In this document: in pieces, positions 1 through 8,744 of the stretch | Layout: the number at the start of each line of letters is the position of its first letter | Numbering within the stretch: the stretch's first letter is position 1 | DNA from: CAYFKJ01 sp964528595 | Lineage (GTDB): Bacteria > Pseudomonadota > Alphaproteobacteria > UBA2966 | DNA length: 60,038 nt | NCBI GenBank assembly: GCA_964528595.1 | Contig: CAZGTM010000022.1 | Coordinates: forward strand, 1 to 60,038 | Direction of reading: 5' to 3' | Translations under genes and position numbers: made by a program | Notes under the pieces: generated by a model | What the model was told of the DNA's origin: nothing | Seen by the model: only the letters and a program-made list of their open reading frames with translations | Database searches by the model: none

Positions 1-1
1 G

Positions 2-427
2 AAGCAACAAGTGTTCGTCTACGGCACCCTGAAGCGCGGTTTCCCCAACGATATCACCGCCATCATGACGGTGAAGTGTCTTGGCCGTTTCATCACCGTC
101 AAGGCCTTCCCCCTTGTCGTGGGCGGCAGCTGGTTCTCGCCCTACCTGATTCCCGAACCCGGCGAAGGCCACCGAGCCGTCGGCGAAGTATTCGAAGTTG
201 ATGACAATCAGCTAGCGGAGTTGGACCGTATGGAAGGCACGCACCTTCCGAACGCCTATCACCGGGACCACGTGGAAGTCACACCGGAGAGCGGCGGAGC
301 CTCATGTGAAGCATGGACGTATTTCAAGGACCGCCAGACCATCGATGGCATCCATTCGGGACCGATGCCTCAGTACGAACTGGATCCGAGGTACGTCGGT
401 CCGGCTGAACGGACCCGGCCGTTTTAG
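2..427 (+). CDS. Gamma-glutamylcyclotransferase-like (AIG2-like) protein, 5' partial
   Basis: The reading frame is open to the left edge, so the true start is probably outside the window; an in-frame GTG lies at 11. The visible N-terminus VFVYGTLKRG is the hallmark substrate-loop motif of the AIG2/YtfP-type gamma-glutamylcyclotransferase fold. The family's conserved acidic residue region is plausible in VFEVDDNQLAELDRMEG, which is the usual second block. Members release 5-oxoproline from gamma-glutamyl amines or peptides, but many bacterial ones have no proven substrate. About 140 residues is normal for the family, so only a few residues are missing. It converges with the next gene, the two stops overlapping by about 4 bases. 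The substrate cannot be told from sequence. Confidence 0.8.
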   Translation, partial: KQQVFVYGTLKRGFPNDITAIMTVKCLGRFITVKAFPLVVGGSWFSPYLIPEPGEGHRAVGEVFEVDDNQLAELDRMEGTHLPNAYHRDHVEVTPESGGASCEAWTYFKDRQTIDGIHSGPMPQYELDPRYVGPAERTRPF

Positions 428-828
428 ATTTCCCCGAGATGCGAGGCGCGGGCGTGCCACCATTCCATGAACATGCGGCACTGCCGGGGGCCGCTTTCGC
501 CGGGCTCGAACTGGCAGTGGAAGACGCCGTCCAACTCGACCCGTTCGTGGGTGGCGTTGCGGATGAAACTGGCCCGCCAATGGCAGATGCCGATGTCCTC
601 GATCACGCCCCAGATCGTGTAGTCGAAGGAAATGTCGCGCTGACCTTCGACCGCGTGTTCCTGCCAGTATTCGCGGATAGCTTCGCGGCCCTCCATGGGC
701 GTGCCATGGGGTGTTTCCCGGTAGATGATTTCGCGGCTGAAAATTTTGGCGGCGGCCTCGGGGTCCTGGCCTTCCCAGGCGGATTTATAGGCGTCGAGCC
801 AGTCGGCATATTGCTCTCTGGTTAGCAT
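424..828 (-). CDS. SnoaL-like / NTF2-fold protein
   Basis: A 134-residue protein with the composition and motif order of the SnoaL-like NTF2 superfamily: an N-terminal helix (LTREQYADWLDAYKSAWEGQ), then IYRETPHGTPMEGREAIREYW, then beta-strands carrying WRASF and ELDGVFHC. The ATG at 828 is chosen over one nine codons upstream because GGGAGG lies six bases before it. Such domains are small polyketide-cyclase-like enzymes, isomerases or ligand-binding proteins, so fold is clear and function is not. It stands between the cyclotransferase-like gene and the XRE-cupin regulator on the same strand as the regulator, about 40 bases downstream of it, and may be cotranscribed. Confidence 0.75.
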   Translation of the reverse strand: MLTREQYADWLDAYKSAWEGQDPEAAAKIFSREIIYRETPHGTPMEGREAIREYWQEHAVEGQRDISFDYTIWGVIEDIGICHWRASFIRNATHERVELDGVFHCQFEPGESGPRQCRMFMEWWHARASHLGEI

Positions 829-868
829 CGGACCTCCCAAAGATTTACCAATCAAGGGCTAAAGCGTA

Positions 869-1435
869 CTAGAAACTCGGCGGCGTGCAAGCGCTGACGA
901 CGACGCAGTCGACGTCGCCCAGATTGCGGAAGCGGTGGGGCTGGTTGGATTCGAAATAGTAGGCCTCACCCGGCCCCAGTATCCGCTGGCGCGTGCCCAC
1001 CGTGACTTCCAATTCTCCCTCGATGATCATCGCCGCTTCCTCGCCTTCGTGCGACAGCATGGCCCGGCCGGTATCGGCGCCGGGCGCATAGCGTTCCAAC
1101 ATCATCTGCAGGGCACGTTCGGAGAGATCCCGGCCCACCTGACGGAACGAAATTTCGCCGCTGACGATTTCCGTCAACTCGTGGCCGGCGAAGAAAATCT
1201 GTGGCTGGACGTCCCCGTCGCCGGCGAAGAAGTCGTTGAGGGTGATGGGGATGCCGTCCAGCACCTTCTTCAGCGATCCCACGGACGGGCTGGTGCGGTT
1301 CTGTTCGATCAACGAGATCGTGCCGTTGGTCACGCCGGCGCGCCGCGCCAGTTCGCGCTGCGAGAGGTTGTGGGATTGGCGCACCGATTTGAGGCGGGCG
1401 CCGAGATCGAATTCCGTATCAACGTCTTGGGTCAT
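869..1435 (-). CDS. XRE-family regulator with C-terminal cupin (PuuR-like)
   Basis: The 188-residue protein has an N-terminal Cro/C1-type helix-turn-helix (about residues 10-65, including LSQRELARRAGVTNGTISLIEQN) and a C-terminal cupin_2 domain (about 115-185, with the conserved HEGEEAAMIIEGELEV and PGEAYYFESNQPHRF blocks). This architecture is that of PuuR and relatives, which sense small amines or amino acids through the cupin pocket. It is divergent from the beta-alanine:pyruvate aminotransferase operon with a 173-bp AT-rich region between, which contains three TTAAAC-type elements. It is inferred to control that operon, possibly in response to beta-alanine or an omega-amino acid. The effector is not shown by sequence. 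Confidence 0.88.
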   Translation of the reverse strand: MTQDVDTEFDLGARLKSVRQSHNLSQRELARRAGVTNGTISLIEQNRTSPSVGSLKKVLDGIPITLNDFFAGDGDVQPQIFFAGHELTEIVSGEISFRQVGRDLSERALQMMLERYAPGADTGRAMLSHEGEEAAMIIEGELEVTVGTRQRILGPGEAYYFESNQPHRFRNLGDVDCVVVSACTPPSF

Positions 1436-1462
1436 GAACCATGTCCGACTTTGTTGTGCAAT

Positions 1463-1538
1463 ATATTAAACATAATGCTCCCAATTAGATCAAGTTTTAA
1501 TATTTTAAACGAAAAAACGATTCTCGTGTTTAATTTAT
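1463..1538. promoter_or_regulatory. Three TTAAAC-type elements in divergent promoter region
   Basis: Between the XRE-cupin gene and the aminotransferase gene are two direct elements, ATATTAAACATAATG (1463-1477) and ATTTTAAACGAA (1502-1513), and one inverted element, CGTGTTTAATTTAT (1525-1538). The core (T/A)TTAAAC recurs in a short AT-rich stretch otherwise flanked by GC-rich coding DNA. This is the expected place for the operators of the XRE-cupin protein and the promoters of both genes. Assignment to that regulator is inference. Confidence 0.45.
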
Positions 1539-1608
1539 CCCATCGCCATGCTAGATTGTGGTTGAATTTCGAACAAATCAACAATGAAACCCGAAATCGG
1601 AGGCCGCC

Positions 1609-2931
1609 ATGTCGACGTCCCAAGTGCCCAACAGTCTCGAAGAATTCTGGATGCCGTTTACGGCCAACCGCCAGTTCAAGTCCGCACCCAGGCTTCTCAA
1701 GGGCGCCAAGGACATGCATTACACCTCCCACGACGACCGTTCGGTGCTGGACGGCACGGCGGGTCTGTGGTGCTGCAATGCCGGCCACAACCGGGCGCCG
1801 ATCGTTGAGGCCATCCAGGCCCAGGCCGCCGAAATGGACTACGCGCCGGCCTTTCAGATGGGCCATCCCAAAAGCTTCGAACTTGCCGCCCGCCTGGTCG
1901 GCATGTCGCCTGACGGCCTCGATCATGCCTTCTTCACCAACTCAGGCTCCGAATCCGTCGATACGGCCCTCAAGATCGCCATCGCCTACCACCGCGCCCG
2001 CGGCGAGGGTGGCCGCACCCGCTTGATCGGACGGGAGAAGGGCTATCACGGCGTCGGCTTCGGCGGCATTTCCGTCGGCGGCATCGTCAACAACCGGAAA
2101 TTTTTCGGATCGTTGCTGAACGGTGTCGATCATCTACCGCACACCCACGACATGGCGCGCAACGCCTTCACCAAAGGCCAGCCGGAATACGGCGCCGAAC
2201 TGGCGGACGACCTGGAGCGCATCGTGGCGCTGCACGACGCCTCGACCATCGCCGCCGTCATCGTCGAGCCCATGGCGGGCTCAGCCGGCGTCCTGCTGCC
2301 GCCCAAGGGTTATCTCCAGCGCCTGCGCGAGATTTGCGACCAGCACGGCATCCTGTTGATTTTCGACGAGGTCATTACCGGCTTCGGCCGGCTCGGTTCG
2401 TCCTTTGCCGCTGAGCACTACGGCGTGCGGCCCGACATCATGACCTTGGCCAAGGGACTGACCAGCGGCACCGTGCCCATGGGCGCCGTGCTGACATCGG
2501 GCGACATCTACGACGCCTTCATGACCGGTCCGGAAAATGCCATCGAGCTTTTCCACGGCTATACCTATTCAGCTCATCCGTTGGCCTGCGCCGCCGCGCT
2601 GGCCACGCTCGACGTTTACCGTGACGATGGCATGTTCGAACACTGCGCCGAGATCGCGCCCTATTGGGAGGAGGCGGTGCACAGCCTCAAGGGTCTGCCC
2701 AACGTGATCGACCTGAGAAACACCGGCCTGATCGCGGGCATCGAGCTTGAACCCATCGCCGGGGAGCCCACCAAGCGGGCCTTCTCCGCGTTCCTCAAGG
2801 CTTACGACGCGGGCCTGCTGGTCCGCACCACCGGAGACATCATCGCATTGTCGCCGCCGCTCATGATCGAAAAATCACACATCGATGAGATGTTCGGCAT
2901 CATTGCCGGCATTCTCAAGGAACTTGACTGA
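1609..2931 (+). CDS. Omega-amino acid (beta-alanine):pyruvate aminotransferase
   Basis: A 440-residue class III PLP aminotransferase. The sequence shows the N-terminal FWMPFTANRQF block and LWCCNAGHNR typical of omega-amino acid:pyruvate transaminases (EC 2.6.1.18), NSGSESVDTA for cofactor phosphate binding (111-120), FDEV with D253 against the pyridine nitrogen, and the PLP lysine K282 in LAKGLTSG. GGAGG precedes the ATG. It would transfer the amino group of beta-alanine (or 3-aminoisobutyrate from thymine) to pyruvate, giving malonate (or methylmalonate) semialdehyde and L-alanine. The next two genes, alanine dehydrogenase and semialdehyde dehydrogenase, use exactly those products, which strengthens the call. 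Polyamine transaminase activity cannot be excluded. Confidence 0.9.
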   Translation: MSTSQVPNSLEEFWMPFTANRQFKSAPRLLKGAKDMHYTSHDDRSVLDGTAGLWCCNAGHNRAPIVEAIQAQAAEMDYAPAFQMGHPKSFELAARLVGMSPDGLDHAFFTNSGSESVDTALKIAIAYHRARGEGGRTRLIGREKGYHGVGFGGISVGGIVNNRKFFGSLLNGVDHLPHTHDMARNAFTKGQPEYGAELADDLERIVALHDASTIAAVIVEPMAGSAGVLLPPKGYLQRLREICDQHGILLIFDEVITGFGRLGSSFAAEHYGVRPDIMTLAKGLTSGTVPMGAVLTSGDIYDAFMTGPENAIELFHGYTYSAHPLACAAALATLDVYRDDGMFEHCAEIAPYWEEAVHSLKGLPNVIDLRNTGLIAGIELEPIAGEPTKRAFSAFLKAYDAGLLVRTTGDIIALSPPLMIEKSHIDEMFGIIAGILKELD

Positions 2932-2955
2932 TGACATCCACCAGGAGTGCCCCCC

Positions 2956-4074
<1,119 letters not shown>

Positions 4075-4111
4075 TATTGAAACGACCACGCTACACAAGG
4101 AAAAGAAGACG

Positions 4112-5611
4112 ATGACCAGAACGCTGACCCACTACGTCGACGGCAAGTCCGTGGAAGGAACTTCGGGGCGGTTCGCCGAAGTTGATGAAAGCGCGACCGG
4201 CGAAATCGTCGCCCAGGTGCCGTTGGCCACCGCGGAGGAAGTTTCGTCGGTCGTCGCCTCGTCCAAGGCGGCTTTTCCCGAATGGGCGGCCACGTCGCCG
4301 CTGCGCCGCGCGCGCGTCATGTTCGAATTCAAGGCGCTGATGGAAAAGAATATCGATGCGCTGGCCGATATCGTTGTCGAGGAGCACGGCAAGGTCCATT
4401 CCGACGCCAAGGGGTCGATCACGCGCGGCATCGAGATCGTCGAGTTCGCCTGCGGCATCCCGCATCTGTTGAAAGGCGCGTTTTCGGATGACGTCGCCGC
4501 CGGTATCGATATGCACAGCCTGCGTCAGCCGCTGGGCGTGGTAGCCGGCATCACGCCGTTCAACTTTCCGGCCATGGTGCCGATGTGGATGTTCCCTATC
4601 GCGCTGGCCAGCGGCAACACGTTTGTCCTGAAGCCCTCGGAGAAGGATCCGACGATGGCCAATAAAATGGCCGAGCTGCTTAAGGAAGCGGGCCTGCCGG
4701 ACGGCGTGTTTAATGTCGTGCATGGCGACAAGGTCGCCGTCGATGCCCTGCTGGAACACCCCGACATCAAGGCCGTCAGCTTCGTCGGATCGACACCGAT
4801 CGCCGAATACGTCTACCAGACCGGCACGGCCCATGGAAAACGCGTGCAAGCTTTGGGCGGCGCCAAGAACCACATGGTTGTCATGCCGGACGCCGATATG
4901 GACCAGGCCGCCGACGCGCTGATGGGTGCGGCCTACGGGTCGGCCGGCGAACGCTGCATGGCGGTGTCGGTTGCCGTCGCCGTCGGTAATGCCGGCGAAC
5001 AGCTGCTGGAACGACTGGTGCCGGCCGCCGAAGCGCTCAAGACCGGTCCCGGTATGGACCCGCAGTCCGAAATGGGACCCCTGATCACGGGCGAACATGC
5101 GGCCAAGGTTCGCGGTTACGTCGACCTCGGCGTCGAGGAAGGCGCCGATCTGGTCGTTGACGGCCGGAGTTATACGCCGCCACAGGGCTATGAGGGCGGC
5201 CACTTCATCGGCCCGTCGATCTTCGACAACGTCACCACGGACATGCGCATCTACAACGAGGAGATCTTCGGTCCCGTGCTCAGCATGGTCCGGGCACAGG
5301 ATTTCGATAGCGCATTGGGTATGGTCAACGACCATGAATTCGGCAACGGCACGGCGATATACACGCGTGATGGCGACGCCGCCCGCACCTTCGCCAACCA
5401 GGCCCAGATCGGCATGGTCGGCGTCAACGTGCCGATCCCGGTGCCGCTTGCTTTCCACAGCTTCGGCGGCTGGAAGCGATCGCTGTTTGGCGACCTTCAC
5501 ATGCACGGACCGGAAGGCGTAATGTTCTATACCAAGCTGAAAACCGTGACCTCGCGCTGGCCGACCGGCATTCGTGCGGGCGCCGAATTCACCATGCCCG
5601 TGCTGAAGTAG
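4112..5611 (+). CDS. mmsA: (Methyl)malonate-semialdehyde dehydrogenase, CoA-acylating
   Basis: A 499-residue aldehyde dehydrogenase of the MmsA/IolA type. The catalytic cysteine is C282 in GSAGERCMAVSVAV, a family-specific context. The position that is a general-base glutamate in hydrolytic ALDHs is N253 in LGGAKNH, as expected for the CoA-dependent family. Further signatures are ITPFNFPAMVPMWMFPIALA and FHSFGGWKRSLFGD near the C-terminus. It converts malonate semialdehyde to acetyl-CoA, or methylmalonate semialdehyde to propionyl-CoA, with loss of CO2 and reduction of NAD+. As the third gene of the beta-alanine operon, it finishes both uracil and thymine catabolism. Confidence 0.95.
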   Translation: MTRTLTHYVDGKSVEGTSGRFAEVDESATGEIVAQVPLATAEEVSSVVASSKAAFPEWAATSPLRRARVMFEFKALMEKNIDALADIVVEEHGKVHSDAKGSITRGIEIVEFACGIPHLLKGAFSDDVAAGIDMHSLRQPLGVVAGITPFNFPAMVPMWMFPIALASGNTFVLKPSEKDPTMANKMAELLKEAGLPDGVFNVVHGDKVAVDALLEHPDIKAVSFVGSTPIAEYVYQTGTAHGKRVQALGGAKNHMVVMPDADMDQAADALMGAAYGSAGERCMAVSVAVAVGNAGEQLLERLVPAAEALKTGPGMDPQSEMGPLITGEHAAKVRGYVDLGVEEGADLVVDGRSYTPPQGYEGGHFIGPSIFDNVTTDMRIYNEEIFGPVLSMVRAQDFDSALGMVNDHEFGNGTAIYTRDGDAARTFANQAQIGMVGVNVPIPVPLAFHSFGGWKRSLFGDLHMHGPEGVMFYTKLKTVTSRWPTGIRAGAEFTMPVLK

Positions 5612-5643
5612 GAGCCGGCGCCGACAACAAAGGGGGGAAGACG

Positions 5644-6516
5644 ATGAACAACCTCAAAGGCGGCCTCATCCAGATGTCGCTGAAGGCCGACACGTCCGAG
5701 TCCGTCGAAACCATCCGCGACGCCATGATCGAAGCCCACATCCCCTTGATCGAAAAGGCCGGTCAGGAGGGCGTTCAGGTGCTGTCGATGCAGGAGGTTT
5801 TCACCCAGCCCTATTTCTGCCCGAGCCAGGACGCCAAGTGGTACGCCTCTGCCGAACTGATCCCAGACGGCCCGACGACGCAATTGATGATGGAGTACGC
5901 CAAGAAGTACAACATGGTCATCGTCGTGCCGATCTACGAAATGGAGCAGACCGGCATCTACTACAACGCCGCCGCGGTGATCGACGCCGACGGCACGTAT
6001 CTCGGCAAGTACCGCAAGACGCACATCCCCCAGGTCGCCGGTTTCTATGAGAAGTTCTTCTTCAAACCCGGCAACACGGGCTGGCCGGTATTCGAGACGG
6101 CCTACTGCAAGCTCGGCGTCTACATCTGCTACGACAGGCATTTCCCGGAAGGCTGGCGCGGACTGGCGCTGAACGGCGCCGAATATATCGTCAATCCCTC
6201 AGCCACCGTCGCCGGTCTGTCGCAATATCTCTGGGAATTGGAGCAGCCCGCCAGCGCCGTCGCCAACGGCTGCTATATCGGGGCCAACAACCGGGTCGGC
6301 GAAGAAGGACCGTGGGATATCGGCAGGTTCTACGGCTCCAGCTACTTCGTCAATCCGCGCGGCAAGATCATCGCCCAGGCCAGCGAGGATCAGGACGAGC
6401 TGGTCACCGCCGACATGGACATGGACATGGTGCGGGAAGTGCGCGATCTCTGGCAGTTCTTCCGCGACCGCCGGCCGGAAATGTACGACGAACTAGCCAA
6501 TCCCTACCACGCCTGA
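5644..6516 (+). CDS. Nitrilase-superfamily amidohydrolase, probable beta-ureidopropionase
   Basis: A 290-residue carbon-nitrogen hydrolase with the catalytic triad visible: E51 (SMQEVF), K125 (KYRKTHIP) and C162 (YICYDRHFPEG). The stretches YNAAAVIDADG and GANNRVGEE match the N-carbamoylputrescine amidase / beta-ureidopropionase branch. In this operon with beta-alanine transaminase and semialdehyde dehydrogenase, hydrolysis of N-carbamoyl-beta-alanine to beta-alanine, CO2 and ammonia (EC 3.5.1.6) is the likeliest reaction. N-carbamoylputrescine is an alternative substrate that sequence alone does not exclude. It is the last gene of the plus-strand operon and converges with the imelysin gene. 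A second, unrelated beta-ureidopropionase candidate sits at 15104. Confidence 0.85.
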   Translation: MNNLKGGLIQMSLKADTSESVETIRDAMIEAHIPLIEKAGQEGVQVLSMQEVFTQPYFCPSQDAKWYASAELIPDGPTTQLMMEYAKKYNMVIVVPIYEMEQTGIYYNAAAVIDADGTYLGKYRKTHIPQVAGFYEKFFFKPGNTGWPVFETAYCKLGVYICYDRHFPEGWRGLALNGAEYIVNPSATVAGLSQYLWELEQPASAVANGCYIGANNRVGEEGPWDIGRFYGSSYFVNPRGKIIAQASEDQDELVTADMDMDMVREVRDLWQFFRDRRPEMYDELANPYHA

Positions 6517-6540
6517 GCCCGCCGAGGCCTGGTCTGCGGA

Positions 6541-7638
6541 TCAATCGCCGTCCACCCAGTCGAATCCCAGCACGACGCCGAGGGCACGGGCCGTTTCCTC
6601 GCCCAGCAGGCGCTGCAGATTGCGCATGAGCTTGCCGAGGTAGATCAACCGGTCCCTTTGGGCCGGGTCGCCGACGGCGTCGGGTAAGCTCTTTTCGAGG
6701 TCGGCAAGGACCTCGGCCGCCAGTTCGAAATTCGACCGCGCTGACGAGGCGATCCAGCGCTCTTTCTCCGGCAAGACTTCCCCCAGCCCCGATATCGTAT
6801 AGAGGTCTTTCAACGCCTGGATGTTGAGGGTGAGAGAGTGCAGTCCGAGACCGCTCAATCGCCACTGTGTCCGCTTGGGCTTGGCGCGACCCGGCTCCCG
6901 GCCCAGAGGCCCGTAAATTTTACGGTCGCGGAGGAATTCCAGGGCGAACGTGAATGTCGCGACGAGGGACGCCGCCACGCTGTTGCTGTCCACGTAAATC
7001 GGCGTGTGAAAGCCCGGATTGAGCATGTAATCGGCATAAGACGGGCTTTTCGACCACTCGTCCAGCACCCGTCCTCCCTGATAGGCGACGTTCGCCGCCA
7101 CCGCCGCACCAAATCCGCAGGCAAAGACGGCCGCCTCCGTCCCGGACGCGAGCCTTTCCGAGGATTTGTCAAAGAGGACACGTTCGAGTGCGGTCATGCT
7201 TTGAACCGCCACGCTCTTTCCCCGCAAGGTTTCGGCCTCGAGGGCATCCGGATCGCGCGAGCGCATGAGCTGTCTGTATTGACGCGCGCCGATGCCCCGG
7301 ACGTCCGGCCAGAACGAGATGCGCTCGAGGCGGCCGAAATTGAGTACGGGACCGAAGCGGATAACCTCCGCGCGCGACCAGGAACTCACCAACTGCTTGA
7401 AAGCCGCACGGGCGCCGTCAAGCCCATCGGCCGTGGGCTGTTGACAGAAGCTTTCCATTTCCCGATGCATGAGCCTGGCTTGGCCGACGAAATCCCGGTA
7501 GGCCGGGACATAGAATTGTTCGACCGCGCGGCGGATGACTTCGGGGTGTTTGAATTCCGGCGGTTCGTCCTGTTGGGCGACGGCCATCGTTTGCGGCAAC
7601 CAGCAGAGGGCGACGGCCAAAAGCAGGGGTCGGATCAT
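6541..7638 (-). CDS. Imelysin-family periplasmic protein (small, atypical)
   Basis: A 365-residue exported protein: an N-terminal signal peptide (MIRPLLLAVALCWLPQTMAVAQ, cleavage near AVAQ) is followed by an imelysin/peptidase M75-like helical domain. The first repeat shows the family's W(S)RAEVIRFGPV and RISFWPD blocks; an ERVLFD block lies where the better conserved paralogue at 10293 has GYHAIEFLLWG, so the GxHxxE metal motif seems altered. Imelysins are found in bacterial iron-uptake loci (IrpA, EfeO relatives), and peptidase activity is doubtful. It is the last of four minus-strand genes, its start overlapping the DUF1513 stop by 4 bases. An iron- or haem-related role is inferred from context. 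Confidence 0.82.
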   Translation of the reverse strand: MIRPLLLAVALCWLPQTMAVAQQDEPPEFKHPEVIRRAVEQFYVPAYRDFVGQARLMHREMESFCQQPTADGLDGARAAFKQLVSSWSRAEVIRFGPVLNFGRLERISFWPDVRGIGARQYRQLMRSRDPDALEAETLRGKSVAVQSMTALERVLFDKSSERLASGTEAAVFACGFGAAVAANVAYQGGRVLDEWSKSPSYADYMLNPGFHTPIYVDSNSVAASLVATFTFALEFLRDRKIYGPLGREPGRAKPKRTQWRLSGLGLHSLTLNIQALKDLYTISGLGEVLPEKERWIASSARSNFELAAEVLADLEKSLPDAVGDPAQRDRLIYLGKLMRNLQRLLGEETARALGVVLGFDWVDGD

Positions 7639-8744
7639 CCTCGAGTCTCCACAAGCGTCAGGTGGTTGTCCCAGCGGACGTCGCTTCGGTTGCGCCGGCC
7701 GGTTGCCGTGTCGATGGACCGTCCGCTGCCGCTGGTGGCGGTAAACGACGATGGTCCGGCGGGTGCGATCCCGGTTGCGCTGCGCAAACCGATTTTATTG
7801 ACAAGACGATGCGTCACCGTCTCCCAGACGATGACGGCGCCGCCCCGTGAACTGGTTGCCGCCAATCGCGTGCCTGAGCGGTTGACGGCTATGGATCCGA
7901 CATAGTTCTTCAGCGCGTGCGTTGCGGTGACCGGCAAATCGATCATCGCCGGCGGTCGGCCCCGGCGATGGCTGCCGACAAGAGGCATGAGATCGTCCGG
8001 CCGGCCTTCGTACTGGCAGCCAAACCAAACATCTCCCGTGATGTCCAGGCAGAGATGGCGGATCGACAGTTGATGCCGAGAGGCGGGAAGGGCGACCTGC
8101 TCGACGATACGGCCGCTTCGGCGATCCAGATACGCGAGTGACGGCTCCATCATCGCGAGGTTGAGCTTTTGCCGGCCGTAATCCGGGTGGGTGAGTATGC
8201 CGCCGTTGGCGACGACAATGGTTTCGCCATCGGGCAGCAATAAGGCCTCGTGCGGCCCAATGCCGCCGGTCGGGAACTCTCCGACGCGTCGGTAAGCTGC
8301 GCCCGTTTCATAGATACCGATGCGCCCCTCAGAGACGTCGTAGGCGTTTTCCGTAGCGTAGAGCAGCCCGCCATCGGGCGAAAAACATCCATGACCATAG
8401 AAATGGCGCTGCTTCGCAGCCTGGATCAGATGGCTGGATTTCTCGCCTTGAATATCGAGCACAGCGGCAAACTCACCCGGCCGGCGGGCGAAGACGACTG
8501 CCGTTAGTCCATCGGGACCGATCGCGCAGCCGTGCCCCCGTCCGGGCAGCGGTGCTGAGAAGACGATCCCGCCGTTGCTGTCCCGTAGCGCGGCAGCGTA
8601 AGCGCCATTCGGATTTCGACAGGCGGAGAGATAGGTTTCTCCCTCGCCGCCCACGGCCAGACGGGGCAGCAGCCCGGCTCCGCCGGTTGCGGCCATCAGG
8701 CCCAAAACCGTCCGTCTGTTCAGGCGTTTACCGCGGCCGGTCAT
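7635..8744 (-). CDS. DUF1513 beta-propeller-like protein, Tat-exported
   Basis: A 369-residue protein with a twin-arginine leader (LNRRTVLGLMAATGGAGLLP). The mature part has repeated blade-like segments such as HGCAIGPDGLTAVVFARRPG, HGCFSPDGGLLYATEN and GPHEALLLPDGETIVVANGG, as in DUF1513, a family of WD40/propeller-like periplasmic proteins usually encoded next to imelysins and DUF1111 di-haem proteins. Its biochemical job is not established. It overlaps the DUF1111 gene upstream and the imelysin gene downstream by 4 bases each, so translation is probably coupled. Association with iron acquisition is by neighbourhood only. Confidence 0.85.
   Translation of the reverse strand: MTGRGKRLNRRTVLGLMAATGGAGLLPRLAVGGEGETYLSACRNPNGAYAAALRDSNGGIVFSAPLPGRGHGCAIGPDGLTAVVFARRPGEFAAVLDIQGEKSSHLIQAAKQRHFYGHGCFSPDGGLLYATENAYDVSEGRIGIYETGAAYRRVGEFPTGGIGPHEALLLPDGETIVVANGGILTHPDYGRQKLNLAMMEPSLAYLDRRSGRIVEQVALPASRHQLSIRHLCLDITGDVWFGCQYEGRPDDLMPLVGSHRRGRPPAMIDLPVTATHALKNYVGSIAVNRSGTRLAATSSRGGAVIVWETVTHRLVNKIGLRSATGIAPAGPSSFTATSGSGRSIDTATGRRNRSDVRWDNHLTLVETRG

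Noticed and set aside
198..211. TTGATGACAATCAG, resembling an FNR/DNR box.
   Set aside because: It lies inside the first coding region, has one mismatch in the core and no gene start follows.
4091..5506. A 471-codon minus-strand frame opposite mmsA.
   Set aside because: Antisense shadow of a strongly supported enzyme gene; no ribosome binding site or domain.
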